NCBI GenBank assembly: GCA_002778195.1
Contig: PCDI01000007.1
Coordinates: 729,127 to 793,126, forward strand
Length of the DNA stretch: 64,000 nucleotides
Reading direction: 5' to 3'
Source: Raffaelea ambrosiae
Lineage: Eukaryota > Ascomycota > Sordariomycetes > Ophiostomatales > Ophiostomataceae
In this document: piece by piece, positions 1 through 11,285 of the stretch
How the letters are laid out: each line of letters opens with the position of its first letter
Numbering within the stretch: the first letter of the stretch is position 1
Made by a program: the position numbers and the translations under genes
The notes under the pieces: generated by a model
Databases searched by the model: none
The model's input: only the letters and a program-made list of their open reading frames with translations
Told to the model about the DNA's origin: nothing

Positions 1-450
1 GACCCTTCGCAACATCAACGTCCTGCTCTGCAACAGCTTGATCCCAACTTGACGATCTCCGAAGCCTCCCCATACTTCAAGCACACTCCTGGCCGTTTCT
101 TTGGAAACGGTACAGAATCGCCGCACCTTCCCCACCGGGCGACGCCGCCAGGGTTTAACAACTGGTTCCACGGCATGAGCAGTGGCTCTCTCAGCACAAT
201 GTGTTCTCAGCCACGTAACGGGGTGATGTACCCGCAGTTCGATAACCAGATGCTCAGCGGTAATGGTGGTGGCGAAGCGTCCGGATCGCCCTTCCCAGCA
301 CCCCAGAACCGCCGGCTCGCGTACGGAGGACTCGGAATCGATGCGAGCCACAACCCATATGGGTTCCACGATCAGCGTGACCCGAACCTCCGCGAATCGT
401 CATTTCCAGACCAGGCTTTCCGCAACTCACCTGGCCTATTCGACATGTAA
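1..450 (+). CDS. 3' end of an unrecognised protein (partial, 5' end outside window)
   Basis: Frame 1 is open from the first base to a TAA at 448-450, giving the last 149 residues of a gene that begins before the window. The sequence is rich in Pro, Ser, Gly and Asn with aromatic residues scattered through it and ends in SPGLFDM. No conserved domain is visible, and the composition suggests a disordered C-terminal tail. It converges on MSH3, whose stop lies 555 bases downstream. The frame is taken as coding because it is long, has no stops and lies at a gene-like position. The function cannot be inferred from this fragment. Confidence 0.5.
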   Translation, partial: DPSQHQRPALQQLDPNLTISEASPYFKHTPGRFFGNGTESPHLPHRATPPGFNNWFHGMSSGSLSTMCSQPRNGVMYPQFDNQMLSGNGGGEASGSPFPAPQNRRLAYGGLGIDASHNPYGFHDQRDPNLRESSFPDQAFRNSPGLFDM

Positions 451-1004
451 TAACAGCTTCTCAACATGCAGAAATTAGCTGCATCAAAGTACCACTGGGA
501 GAGAAACAAAGAGATAGGAAACGGGAGCGGGGATATGCTATCTGCGCGTGCTTGCAGTGAATTGGCCAAGCAGTTTTTTTTCTCCAATTGTATTTAATGC
601 AGATTATGTTCAACCGGCCTGGCTGAGGAGTAAAGGGCTATATGTTATAAAAGTTTATTCCATGTCTTTGAAGGTCGAGACCGGCTTTTTTTCGAGTACG
701 TTTGGTGTTATGATATAGCCATCGTCTGTCTTTATAACACAATGTCTTCTTGATTCGCTGGTGGATGTTTTGAGGCACGGCAGCATACTTTGCGGAGAGT
801 GGAGGAAGAAGACATCATAAAGATACAACCTCAATATCAAGCACTGCATTCAGCTAGACAAGACAAGGCGTCGTCATGATGCGTGATATTTATTACGTCT
901 AACTAAAAGCTGGGCGAAATGCCCAGGAGACTTATATTACAGAAAGTGCCAAAGAGGCAGTAGCAGATGTGGTCATAAGAGTCAAGGTATAGTAGCACCA
1001 GCTG
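451..1004. other. Intergenic spacer between convergent genes
   Basis: These 554 bases lie between the stop of the partial gene and the stop of MSH3. They are AT-richer than the flanking genes and presumably carry both 3' UTRs. No RNA gene, conserved ORF or repeat was seen. Confidence 0.5.
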
Positions 1005-4000
1005 TTATAGTTGCTCGATGCTGGAGACGAGATGGTCAAGGCTGTCAGCACCGTTGGAGCTGGTCAGAACGTCGGTGGCTAGACGTACAGCAGCCTGCAG
1101 ACGACGCAGGCGGACATCCTCCTCCATCTCGCGAGACTTTTGAGCAGCAACATCCAGGACGCGCTGCGGCATATGGGCGAGGCGGGCAACGTTGAGCCCG
1201 TAGGAGCGGTGGGCGACGCCCTTGCCGACCTCGTAGAGAAAAGTGATCTCTTCGGTGCTGTCGTCGTCCGAGCGTTTGTTGGCCGTAAACTTCATGTGGA
1301 CGTTCTGGACGAGGCCGGCGGGTGGGCCGAGCCCATCGGCAACGCGGCCCAGACTCTGGTAGTGCGTGATAAACAGCGTCAGGCAGCCCGTCTCGCGGGC
1401 CACGTGCTCGAGCACGGCCTGTGCAATGGCGGTGCCGTCGTGTGTGCTCGTGCCCCGGCCCAGCTCGTCCAGCACGACCAGCGACCGCGGCGTCGCGGCC
1501 CGCAAAATGGCCGCCGTCTCCGACACCTCGACCATGAACGTCGACTCGCCGGCAAACAGGTTGTCCCGTGCGCCCATCCGCGTGAAAATGGCATCCGCCA
1601 GCGTGAGTTCCATTGCGTCGGCCGGGACGTACGACCCAATCTGGGCCAGCAGCGTCAGGAGCGCCACGGCCCGCACAAACGAGGACTTGCCGCCCATGTT
1701 GGGACCGGTGATCAGCAGTGCTTTCGGCGCCGGACTCGCCAGGCGCGCCGAAAACGGAATGTAGCCCGACGGCAGCGTGTGCTCTGCCACCGGGTGCCGT
1801 CCGCCCTGGATGTCCAGTGTCGGGGGCGCGTCTGCCGCGAGCAGCGTGGGCTTGACGTAGCCCGGAAGGGCGGCCACCTTGGCCAGCGACAGCAGACAGT
1901 CCAGCGTCGCCAGCGCGGCGACGGCGTCCCGCAGGGGCTGGTACTGGGCGGCCAGGGACCGCAGCAGGTCGGCAAAGGCGGCGTCGCAGGCGGCGGCCAG
2001 GGCCTCCTTGTGCTGGTCGCGCTCGCCAATCAGGCGCACCACGGTTGGCGTGTGGAAGCGCGACACCTTTTTGGTACCGCTGATTTTGATCCACGACGCC
2101 GGCACGCGCCGCAGGTCCGTGTTGGGCACCTCGACGAGATACTCGATGCCGGCGACGGTGACGTAGGCGGGCCGTCTCTTGGTGGGCTTGTTTCCGGCGA
2201 GCGTCTCGCCAATGGCGGTGCGCTGGTCCTCGAGGTCCATCTCGACGGCCACGATGCCGACCTTGTGGTTGGCAATGTCTTCCGTCTCCTCGGCCTCGCG
2301 GAAAAAAGCGTACTTGTCGTCCTGGCGGGCGGCCTCGCCGTTGATCTTGTCCAGAAAGGACACGACGGTGTCGTTGATGGCGGGGATGGCAGCGATGGCG
2401 CCGCGCAGGAGAGGCGACGCGAAGCCGAAGCCGCTGTCGGCATCATCCGGCCCATAGTACTCGCCGGCAATGCGCTGCAGCGTCTGCAGCACCGCCAGCA
2501 GCTCCGGGCGCGTGCACTTGCCGTAGTAGATGCGGATCAGGCTGCGCTCGAGGTCCGTCTTGGCGGCGCTGCTGAGGAGCCGCTCGAGCTGGCCGCGGTG
2601 GGCACGGCCGGCGGCCTGCACGAGCTCCTCGACGGCGGCGACGCGCTGGGTCAGCGCGGCGCGGTCCAGCAGCGGGCGGCCGATCCACTTGCGCAGCAGC
2701 CGGTGGCCGAAGCGGGTCTGGGTCTTGTCGAGGGCCCACAGCAGGCTGCCGCGCAGGCCGTGGTCGGTGGCGTTGCGGTAGACCTCGAGGCTCTCGAGCG
2801 TGGTGCCGTTGAGGAGCATGTGCTGGCGCGTCGTGAACGAGGCAAAGTACTTGGTGAGGTCAAAGATGTGCTCGAGGCCGTACTCGGTCAGGTGCGTGAT
2901 CATGGCCGACAGGCAGACGGTGACGGGCCCCGGCAGGTGGAGGACCTTGTCGAGGAGGTGGGCGCGGTCGTGTCGGCCCCCCTGCTTTCCCTGCCCCCCC
3001 TGCTGATCCTCTTCCTCCGTCGCTTCCTCCGTCGTCTCGCCCAGCAGATCCGCGTAGAAACGGGTCACGTGCGAGTACGCCTCCGTCTCCATGGTCGGGC
3101 CGCGCGGCACCCGCTCGACGCGCGTGCGGTCGCCAAACACGTTGGCCGCGCTGCCCGACAGGTGCTGCACGAGCTTCTCGGTGGCCCGCGACAGCTCGCC
3201 CACGATCAGCAGCTCGCACGGCGAGATGTGCAGCAGCCGCGTCTCGATCTCGTTGCGCATGAAGCCGTCCTCGAAGCTGTCGTAGACAATGTCGCCCGTC
3301 GCCGGCTGCACGGCCAGCACACCCACGTCGACCTTTTCGTCGGTCCCGGCGCCGCGGGCCGTCGACTCGGTCAGGCAGAGCAGGTAGCCGCCGGCGCCGG
3401 CGCCGGCGCTGGAAGAGCTCTTGGGTCCGTGTCCGCTCCCCGTCCCCTCCATCTCCCCCAGCTCGTCAATGTACGTCCCCTTGGTGTACACGCTCGTCAG
3501 CTTGCGCACAAACGGCGCGTTCCGGTTGTCGCCCGCCTTTTTCAGCGCCGCCGTCTCCATCTGCCGCACCACGCCCACCTTGTGGCCCGCCGCCACCAGC
3601 CGCTTCACGTGCACCGGCAGCCGCGGCACCGGGATGCTCGCCGACGCGAAGCGGTCCAGGTGCGCCTCCGACGCGTGCTCGTCGTACCGCAGCTTGCCCG
3701 GCACGCACACGATCCCCAGCGCGCGCGCCGCCGTCCGCGCGTCCTCGCCGAAGAACCGGAACTTGTAGCCCACCTCGACCACGAGCAGCGTGTCCGGGTG
3801 CTGGCGCTTGATCTCGAGGAACTGGACTTCCATGGGCGTCAGCTTGCCCTTCTTCTTCTTGGACGACCCCTTCGTGGGCGCCACGACCTCCTCCTCTTCC
3901 TCTTCCTCTTCTCCTCCTCCCTCGTCGCCTTCGTCTTCGCCGGCGCCACGGACCAGCCCGGCGGCCGCGTCGTCGCCCAGGACGCCGTTCCGCCGCCGGA

Positions 4001-4661
4001 ACTTGGTCAGGCTGTCGGGGTGGCCAAGCTTCTTGACAAACTTGCGGTGCAGCTCCTCCTTTTTCCGCTTGGTCTCGGGGTCCTCTTCCTCCTCTTCTTC
4101 CTCTTCTTTTCTCCCTTCCACCGCGTCTTCGTCTCCTTGCTGCCTGTTGTCCTCTTGCCGCCGTTTCTCCTCGTACAAATACCGCTCGGTGCGGCCAGAG
4201 CTTCGCAATGGAGAGGAGTGTGCTGGCATGGGAGGAAGCTCCTCTTCCTCTTCCGGCTCTGGTTCCGGCTCCGGGTCCGGGTCTACCAGTTCGGGCGCGG
4301 GCGCTCGTCGCCTGGGCCGTGCTGCTCGTGCCGACGGTTTCGGCGCCGCGGGCGCATTTTCTCTGTCCGGGCTTTCTGCTGCCCTGGCCCGCTTAATGGC
4401 ATTCTGGAAACTGCTGTTCTGGCTACCATTGCCGCTGCCGTTGCTGCCGTTGCTGTTGCTGTTGTTGTTGCCCTGGTCGGGGTCTTCTTCGAGGGGCCGC
4501 TTCCGGGACGGCAGGCTGGACGGCGGGTTCGTCAAGGGGCTCGACGATGGAGGGACGCTGGGACGCGCCGACGACGAAGCGCCGCCATTGGCCGATTTGG
4601 GCGTGAAAAAACTCGTCAGAGACGCCTGCTTCTTCTGCGATGGTCTGGGAGTAGACGACAT
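1005..4661 (-). CDS. MSH3: DNA mismatch repair protein Msh3
   Basis: Single-exon gene of 1218 codons. Msh3 pairs with Msh2 as MutSbeta and recognises insertion/deletion loops in the nucleus. The N-terminus carries a PIP-box-like motif (Q12-x2-L15-x2-F18-F19, QASLTSFF) for PCNA binding. A long disordered Ser/Asn/Glu-rich region follows to about residue 270. MutS domain I then begins ([25 protein letters not shown]), and the connector, core and clamp domains follow. The ATPase has Walker [10 protein letters not shown] at about 984-992 and a Walker B region with [15 protein letters not shown]. At 1218 aa it is slightly longer than usual because of the acidic N-terminal linker. The start is the first ATG before the PIP box. 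An open antisense frame runs through the whole gene and is regarded as a codon-bias shadow. Confidence 0.95.
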   Translation of the reverse strand: MSSTPRPSQKKQASLTSFFTPKSANGGASSSARPSVPPSSSPLTNPPSSLPSRKRPLEEDPDQGNNNSNSNGSNGSGNGSQNSSFQNAIKRARAAESPDRENAPAAPKPSARAARPRRRAPAPELVDPDPEPEPEPEEEEELPPMPAHSSPLRSSGRTERYLYEEKRRQEDNRQQGDEDAVEGRKEEEEEEEEDPETKRKKEELHRKFVKKLGHPDSLTKFRRRNGVLGDDAAAGLVRGAGEDEGDEGGGEEEEEEEEVVAPTKGSSKKKKGKLTPMEVQFLEIKRQHPDTLLVVEVGYKFRFFGEDARTAARALGIVCVPGKLRYDEHASEAHLDRFASASIPVPRLPVHVKRLVAAGHKVGVVRQMETAALKKAGDNRNAPFVRKLTSVYTKGTYIDELGEMEGTGSGHGPKSSSSAGAGAGGYLLCLTESTARGAGTDEKVDVGVLAVQPATGDIVYDSFEDGFMRNEIETRLLHISPCELLIVGELSRATEKLVQHLSGSAANVFGDRTRVERVPRGPTMETEAYSHVTRFYADLLGETTEEATEEEDQQGGQGKQGGRHDRAHLLDKVLHLPGPVTVCLSAMITHLTEYGLEHIFDLTKYFASFTTRQHMLLNGTTLESLEVYRNATDHGLRGSLLWALDKTQTRFGHRLLRKWIGRPLLDRAALTQRVAAVEELVQAAGRAHRGQLERLLSSAAKTDLERSLIRIYYGKCTRPELLAVLQTLQRIAGEYYGPDDADSGFGFASPLLRGAIAAIPAINDTVVSFLDKINGEAARQDDKYAFFREAEETEDIANHKVGIVAVEMDLEDQRTAIGETLAGNKPTKRRPAYVTVAGIEYLVEVPNTDLRRVPASWIKISGTKKVSRFHTPTVVRLIGERDQHKEALAAACDAAFADLLRSLAAQYQPLRDAVAALATLDCLLSLAKVAALPGYVKPTLLAADAPPTLDIQGGRHPVAEHTLPSGYIPFSARLASPAPKALLITGPNMGGKSSFVRAVALLTLLAQIGSYVPADAMELTLADAIFTRMGARDNLFAGESTFMVEVSETAAILRAATPRSLVVLDELGRGTSTHDGTAIAQAVLEHVARETGCLTLFITHYQSLGRVADGLGPPAGLVQNVHMKFTANKRSDDDSTEEITFLYEVGKGVAHRSYGLNVARLAHMPQRVLDVAAQKSREMEEDVRLRRLQAAVRLATDVLTSSNGADSLDHLVSSIEQL

Positions 4662-7600
4662 GTTGGGCCAAGCCGTGTTGCGAAGGAGTTTTTTTATGGT
4701 ATATGTGCTTCGTGTCTCTCAGTTGTGTCCCCTGCCAAAAGCAACAAAAAAAACGTCTGAACGGCTGGACGTCACTATCTGGAGACGCGTCCTCGCCAAA
4801 ACGGCTTTGGGGCGGACGCGTTGAGTGGCCCACATGGCCCGTGCGCAATTGAGACAGGACATCACGTGATATGTATGTTCCCCCCAGATCGTTGCTCCCC
4901 CAGAGTCTCGACAAACAACGGGCACAAGAGATCATTCTCGCTGTTCTGCTTTGTTCATTTGGGTGGGAGAATATAAAGTAAGGCGCCAAATTTCCCAAGC
5001 CTTGAGCTCATCAAGGTTGTTTGCGTTGGGTGTATGACCTTGCAATCAGATGTTGGATCGCAGGACCTTGGTATTAGGTCACCTCCCGTCTTTTTTTTTT
5101 CATCCAATCTAGAGCCTTTCCACCAACAGTTCAGGCGAATTCAAAACCAAAATGTTTGCTATTTCGTTTTGTCTGCCCGTTCTAATTTGGCCTCCCGTTT
5201 CCCCCACCAGCAGTGAGGCACAGAGAGGCACAATGGAGCAAACAGGCGCAAACACGCCGAAGAGCTGAACCTACATTGAATGTCGGCGAACCAGGATCCA
5301 GGGCCTCCCCAGTATCTGCTGTCCACATGGTTTTCCATTTAGCCTACTTCTCGACTGCTCGACTGCTTGCAATTTTATCAGCCTCAGGCACACTTTTGTG
5401 AACACTGTGGTTGTCACCTCGGCTTGGGCTGCCGGTTGCCGACACGGAACACAGCCTAAGCAAGTTTAAGCGGAGCGCAAGCAGTTGGTATGTTGGACGT
5501 CAGTTGTGGAGTGTTGGGCCTTCGAAATCTCACCACAAAAATGGTCTGCCTCTGTCTCGTTGCTCTAGGACCTCGTGTCGTGGTTGTGCGTAGACATGAC
5601 AGGAGGCGTTCCCGACGGCCCTTCTTTGTGCACGTTTCCAACAGTTCATAGCAAGTTTGTGGCTGCATGCCGAGCTCAATGGAACCCGTCTGGCCAGATC
5701 CCGGATAGAGAATATGCATCCTCTGAAAAACGGGGACGTACTGAAGCACTGACAGCGGTGGCCGAGCCCCGACAGGGTGTGGGGTGCGGCCACGAGTAGT
5801 ACTTCCCATTTGCCAAGTCAGACCCGCGATATCTGTTATTATTGCATTCGCCGATAACTTTGCTCAAAAATAGTTTCCAGAGAGTGATTCCTCCTACCTT
5901 CATTCAGTTGACACTTTCAACTTGCATTAGGGTTTTTTAAGTGTTGCAGATCTCATGGTTCTGACGGTTTCAAAATGGACGGGGACTAGGATTGATCTAC
6001 AACCCCATTATTCCCCCCATGGGGTTGGGTGCAGTTTTTTGTTTTGAGAGCCCTACAACAACATCCTTATTCTGGCTCTCATGAGAACAGAACGGCACGG
6101 CCTTGAAGTTTCACGGGCGTCCACGGATACGACGCCGCTCGGACTTCAATCTATCCAGTCCTTAGGTCGCTGTTATTGGTCTGGACGGAACAGACACCTC
6201 ACCAATTGTGTCTTGACGTGCCTCTAATCTATTTTCGCCTGCCATGTGGATACACCATCTTGGCAACAAGCTCCTCTTGCATATTGCCTAAAACCCCTTT
6301 TTTCTGCAAGCGTGCTTCCTGTCACGCTGGGTCTGGTCCGCCGCGGCTTCAAATGAGGCCCAACCGGGCATACGCATTCTGCTGTATATTGCCTTCCCTT
6401 TGTAGAGATTCAGAGCAATATGGGCGAGGAAGCCAAGACGAACCATGGTGGTGGTAAACGAGTGAAATTGCGAAATTCTTTTATGATTGGTGTCCTTTGG
6501 CCGAGCCGGTCCAGCCAACATGAAGACGGCCGTCACTTCCCGTCATGGGTTACAAACACAGTCTTGGTCGGGTCTCGCATCTGATTCTTCTCCACCACGC
6601 GCAAAGCCTGCCTCATCCTTTAAAGAGGCCGTCTCGGCCAAATAGATCTGGTTATTGACATAGTCTGGCCGATAGACTGTTCGTCGGACCGGCATGCCAC
6701 GTCCCATTCGCTTGTGATTTGCGTTGGCAGTGATAATACAAGGACAGAAAACCGCCTGTTCTGTTCTGGTCTCTCTAACCTCCAAAGGGGGGATTTGTGT
6801 GTTTCCTCCATTACCTCAAATGCCCTTCAAATGTTTCTTCACTGTTTTGGTTTGTAGTGAACGGCGAAATTTGTCGCATGAGACTCCGGAACATAGCTAA
6901 AAAAATAAAAAAATAAAAAATAAAACGGGGCAATTATTATGCTAAAGCATTGAAAGGGGAAGCAGATCATCTAATGATCATCGTCAGGGTACTGATTGAT
7001 GGCCACTCCATACAACCTTCCTTCAGTCTGGGGTAAAATAGCCCAACGGGACCAGCCAACAGCAGGCTCAATGAAGGTCCTGCTTCAACAGTCCACTTCC
7101 ACTTTCCGTGATTACATTTCCAACACGAGCCCTGGCGGTTGGTTGACTTGAGCGTATGTCTCTGATATCCAAGTATCAGACAACCGCGACTCGTGCCCAT
7201 TTTCACCGTTATGGTGTAACGGACGTGCTCAATTCGCACACCCTTTCTATGCCCACCCTATACTTCCGCAAATGCTTCCCGTCTTTCCATTTCTGGCCGT
7301 GTATACCAAGGTTACCGAACTACACCTGCTCTGATTCCGGACGAGCTCGGTTGCATTACGAGATTGATCAACTTCCCACCGACAGGCAAACTCGTCCCAT
7401 CCGTCCCATCCATTGTTCCCTTATGGCATTGTCTCCCGGGGCGTTGGAGTCTCAACAAGGGAGGCTAAACTACCCAACAACCACTGTCTCGTCACTTTCT
7501 TAGGTTTCTTTTGGCCTGCGGCGGGACAATGCAGCCTCTGGCCTTCCTCTTCACTCAGATGACGGGTTTCTTGTTTCACAGACCCTTTTCGGACCGACAG

Positions 7601-7925
7601 GCCGATAGTTACGTGCCAGCCTGTCTGCTCATCTATGCAGATCGCTGGCCAAGCGCACATACTGCCTGGACATATCATCTCGCCGAGAGCTGAATTTGCA
7701 TGGGCAAGTGAACTTTATTTTTTCTGTCAGCTGGTTTGATTATGTTTTGGTCTATTTTATAAGTCTTGTCTCGCCCATACCCATTGTTCTTTGGTTTCGA
7801 CACGTTCTGAATAGACCTTGGTTTAGGGGAATACTCTCGCCATCCTCGTCTGTATCGCCCCCGTTTCTCTTTTAGCTTTCACATTCTTTCTCTACCAAGG
7901 CAGTCTCGCTTGATACACTACAGAA
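4662..7925. promoter_or_regulatory. 3.3-kb gene-free divergent upstream region (MSH3 / MFS transporter)
   Basis: No supported coding region was found in 3264 bases. It holds the 5' side of MSH3 (TTTT/AAAA tracts near 4690-4760), several T- and A-runs, and an A-rich block at 6898-6925. Two CreA-type GTGGGG/CTGGGG hexamers lie at 5779-5784 and 7028-7033, which is no more than chance would give. The region next to the transporter (7730-7925) is pyrimidine-rich, as is typical of a filamentous-fungal core promoter. The length is unusual for this window and suits a heavily regulated transporter or an unannotated non-coding transcript. Confidence 0.35.
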
Positions 7926-9752
7926 ATGCCGGCCGCATTCATCGGGTCCAGCGCGCCCAGCAACCGCGCTGACGAGATCGCCCCTCACTTTGAAAAGGTG
8001 AACTGGAGAAAGGACCCAGGTCTGCGTAAACTCTACTTTTACGCCATCATCCTTTGTATTGCATCTGCTACAACAGGCTACGATGGGTGTGTATCTTTCC
8101 CTCGGCGATACCTCAGCGACCAGGTGTTTCTAACGTGTATTCTCTTTGCAGCATGTTCTTCAACAGTGTCCAGAACTTTGATTCGTGGAAGAATTTCTTC
8201 GACCACCCCAATGGTTCCATGCTGGGGCTGCTCGGTGCTCTCTACCAAATCGGCAGCCTTTTCTCTATCCCTCTCGTGTAAGACCTACAGATACCTTAGC
8301 TCGACAGGTGCAAGTGCAAACTAACATTGACCTGGCAGTCCACTGTTCACGGATCGCTTCGGCCGGAAGCCTCCAATTGCTGTCGGCTGTGCTATCATGA
8401 TCGTCGGTGCCATCCTCCAGGGCAGCTGCAAGAACATTGGGAGTAAGTCTCGCTATAATTAGAACTCTGATTCAACGAACAGCCGGGCTGATACATGCTA
8501 GCATTCATGGGTGGCCGTGCTCTCCTGGGCTTCGGCAACAGTCTGGCACAGATAGCATCCCCCATGCTTTTGACAGAGCTCTGCCATCCACAGCACCGTG
8601 GTCGTCTGACGACCGTGTACAACTGTCTCTGGAATGTTGGAGCATTGAGTAGGTTTTACATTCACTAGTTGTGTCGATTTCTTTGTTGTATGGGTTGGTC
8701 AATTTTAATGCCTCAATACAGTTGTGACTTGGATCTCGTTTGGCACCAACTTCCTCAACAACGACGCCTCCTGGCGTATCCCAGCTCTCCTGCAAGGCTT
8801 GCCCTCGGTGGTCCAGCTCGTCTTCATCTTCTGGGTGCCCGAGTCGCCGCGTTTTCTCATGGCCAAGGACAAGCACGAAATGGCCCTCGACGTCTTGGCC
8901 AAGTACCACGGCAACGGCAACCGCGACGACCCAACCGTCCAGTTCGAGTACCGCGAAATCAAGGAGACCATCCGCCTCGAGATGCAGAACCAGAAGAACA
9001 GCCGCTACATTGACTTTTTCCGCACCAAGGGCAACCGCTACCGCTTGGCGGTCCTGCTCTCGCTCGGCATCTTCTCGCAGTGGTCCGGCAACGCCATCAT
9101 CTCCAACTACCAGTCTGTGCTCTACGACACCGCCGGCGTCACCGACTCGACCGTCAAGCTGGGCCTGTCTGGCGGCCAGACCGCCTTGGCCCTTGTGGTG
9201 TCTGTCACCATGGCCATGCTCGTCGACCGCGTCGGCCGCCGGCCCATGTTCCTGGCATCCACGGCCGGCATGTTCGGCACGTTTGTGTTCTGGACGCTGA
9301 CGGCCGGCCTGTACGAGGACCGCGGCGTGGAGGGCGCCAGCAAGGGCATGATCTTCTTCATCTGGCTCTTTGGCGTCTTCTACTCCCTCGCCTGGAGCGG
9401 CCTGCTCGTGGGCTACGCCATTGAGATCCTGCCGTACCGGCTGCGGGCCAAGGGTCTCATGATTATGAACTACACGGTGCAGGCAGCCCTCACGCTCAAC
9501 GTCTACGCCAACCCGGTGGCCTTTGACTTCTTTGGCGACCACTCCTGGAAGTTTTACCTCATCTACACGTGCTGGATCTTCCTCGAGCTGGTGTTTGTGT
9601 ACTTTATGTACGTCGAGACGCGCGGGCCGACGCTGGAAGAGCTGGCCAAGGTCATTGACGGGCCCGATGCCCAGGTTGCCAACATCGACCTCGCGCAGGT
9701 CGAAAAAGAGATTGTTTTGGCCAAGCCGGAAGCAGAGTCCAAATACATCTGA
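7926..9752 (+). CDS. MFS sugar transporter (sugar porter family)
   Basis: Five exons (7926-8086, 8152-8277, 8339-8442, 8502-8648, 8722-9752) join in frame to 522 aa. The introns are 59-73 nt, with CTAAC-like branch sites in the first two. The protein shows the sugar-porter signatures in order: ATTGYDG at the end of TM1, DRFGRKPP in loop 2-3, the RGRLT motif after TM4, PESPRFLMAK before the central loop, VDRVGRRP in loop 8-9, PYRLRAKG and VETRGPTLEEL after TM12. It is expected to be a plasma-membrane H+-coupled hexose or disaccharide carrier. Lactose-permease-like transporters share this layout. The substrate cannot be fixed from sequence. The gene converges on the SDHAF1 gene. Confidence 0.92.
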
Positions 9753-10344
9753 CGGACACGAGGAAAAGCTAAACAAACAAACACACACACACACACACAC
9801 AAACAAAAAGGCGCCAAGGCGATGATCCAGTGTGTTGGGAACAATGCATCCGCGACTCTTTTCTGTTTCTATTTTCTTGTTTGAATATGTCGTTATCTCA
9901 TGAGGGTGGAGTGGTATCGTTGTCTGTATATGCGCTTTTCCATAAGAGCAATGTCCTTTTTTCCCTTCCTCTGTTCACAATGCTATATGCATGACCGTGC
10001 CCTAGACGTCACCAGCCAGTGTGGCGTGTTCTCTCAAATTTGGAGGCATGTCGTGTTGGGCCTCCTCTCGAGGCATCGCGCTGTTTGCTGTTGAAAAAAA
10101 AAAAGGCCCGGTCCCTCCAATCATCTCCTCCTTTCGGCACGGCCATTCGTCTCCCGACTAGGGAGGAAGGCGTGCCCGTAGGCAGCGTCAAGCGTCGGAG
10201 GGAAGGTGCGACCGATGGGTGTCGACAACTAATGCGGAAGTTGAGGAAGGTGCTCGTAGAACGTGACTCAAAATTTTCCAATTTTTCTTCTTTCTCTCTG
10301 TATCTCGTCACCGTCTCTCCTCTCGAGTCGTGTTCTCCAGCAGC
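9753..10344. other. Intergenic spacer between convergent genes
   Basis: This spacer contains a (CA)n microsatellite at about 9780-9801 just after the transporter stop and an A-run near 10095. It should hold the two 3' UTRs. No other feature was seen. Confidence 0.4.
9780..9801 (+). repeat. (AC)n microsatellite
   Basis: About eleven AC dinucleotides lie in the putative 3' UTR of the sugar transporter, flanked by AAAC units. Confidence 0.9.
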
Positions 10345-10659
10345 TCAATGCACATCTTTGATCCCCGGCGACGAGAAGACCTCCAGCTGACGGCGGCCTT
10401 TCCGGAGGAGGAACTCGATCGCAGCAAAATCGCGCTTCTCAATGCTGAGGTGCTTTCGAAATTCCTCTCTTGCGAATGCTTCAAAGTGCGGACGCGTCGC
10501 CTGCGAATGCATTGCCAACAGAGCATTAGCTTCTGACCTGCTCTGCACAGCTTCTTGCGGCGGGCATCTGTGGCCACTTACGACTGGCTTGTGACGGCTC
10601 TCGCGCAGGCACTGGCGATACAGGCTCAGCACGTCTCTCTGCAGGCCCGACAGGCGCAT
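10345..10659 (-). CDS. SDH6: Succinate dehydrogenase assembly factor 1 (SDHAF1/Sdh6), LYR protein
   Basis: Two exons (10659-10582 and 10500-10345) separated by an 81-nt intron (donor GTAAGT, branch GCTAAT, acceptor GCAG) give 77 aa. That is close to the roughly 80 aa of yeast Sdh6. The protein has the LYR motif near the N-terminus (SGLQRDVLSLYRQCLR) and the family's conserved C-terminal half (FAREEFRKH, KRDFAAIEFLLRKGRRQLE, SSPGIKD). In the mitochondrial matrix it helps insert Fe-S clusters into the Sdh2 subunit of complex II. An in-frame ATG at 10713 would add 18 unconserved residues, so 10659 is preferred. It is divergent from the FAH-family gene. The short exons make it easy to miss in ORF scans. 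Confidence 0.9.
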   Translation of the reverse strand: MRLSGLQRDVLSLYRQCLRESRHKPVVSGHRCPPQEAVQSRSEANALLAMHSQATRPHFEAFAREEFRKHLSIEKRDFAAIEFLLRKGRRQLEVFSSPGIKDVH

Positions 10660-11285
10660 GTTGGAGAAGCTTATACGGCGTTGCACGCGAGCAGCGGCTT
10701 TGTCGAGATGCAATCAGCAAAAAAAACCCTTTCGGTGCATAGCCATTGGTCGATCGATCCCTGGCGACGATTTGCGAAAATGCGGAGAAAATGAGGACCG
10801 ACCGCTTGCGAACTATGGAGCGGCGGTACCGGAACGTCTGTGTGTGGACCCCCCTGGCACTGGGCCACTACCACACTGGGTTCGTCAGAGCATTTCCAGC
10901 AGGGCGTTTCAGCGGCTCCTCGACATGGCAACATTGCCATTTTGGGCACAAGCGAGAAGACGGCTGTTGTCTTGCATGGAACAAGCTCTGGCGAGCCCCA
11001 TTCGAGACATCGATTTGCGAAAGAACCATGCCGAGGTCTGCACGGGGTTTCCGGTTTTAGGTGTCCTAAGCAACGAAGCTTGCTCGGCAAGGGACAAAGC
11101 AGATAACCACTCGTAGAGGGCAAGCTCTAAACTGGAGTCGGCAAAAGATCGGGATAGCGGGCTAATGATTTGCCCCCATCCTTCAAATACCCACTGATTG
11201 ATATATGTACAATTCTCATTTACGCAACCAACCTCTCCGTTCATCGAGCAGACGACATCGGGACTCACTGCCATCCACGATAACA
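10660..11285. promoter_or_regulatory. Divergent promoter, SDHAF1 / FAH-family gene
   Basis: A 626-base head-to-head spacer. No conserved ORF was found in it. Several short open frames on both strands overlap one another and look random. No specific regulatory site could be supported. Confidence 0.35.

Noticed and set aside
1140..4760. 1206-codon open frame antisense to MSH3
   Set aside because: It is a codon-bias shadow. The translation is low-complexity Arg/Val/His-rich without domains, while the opposite strand is an unambiguous Msh3.
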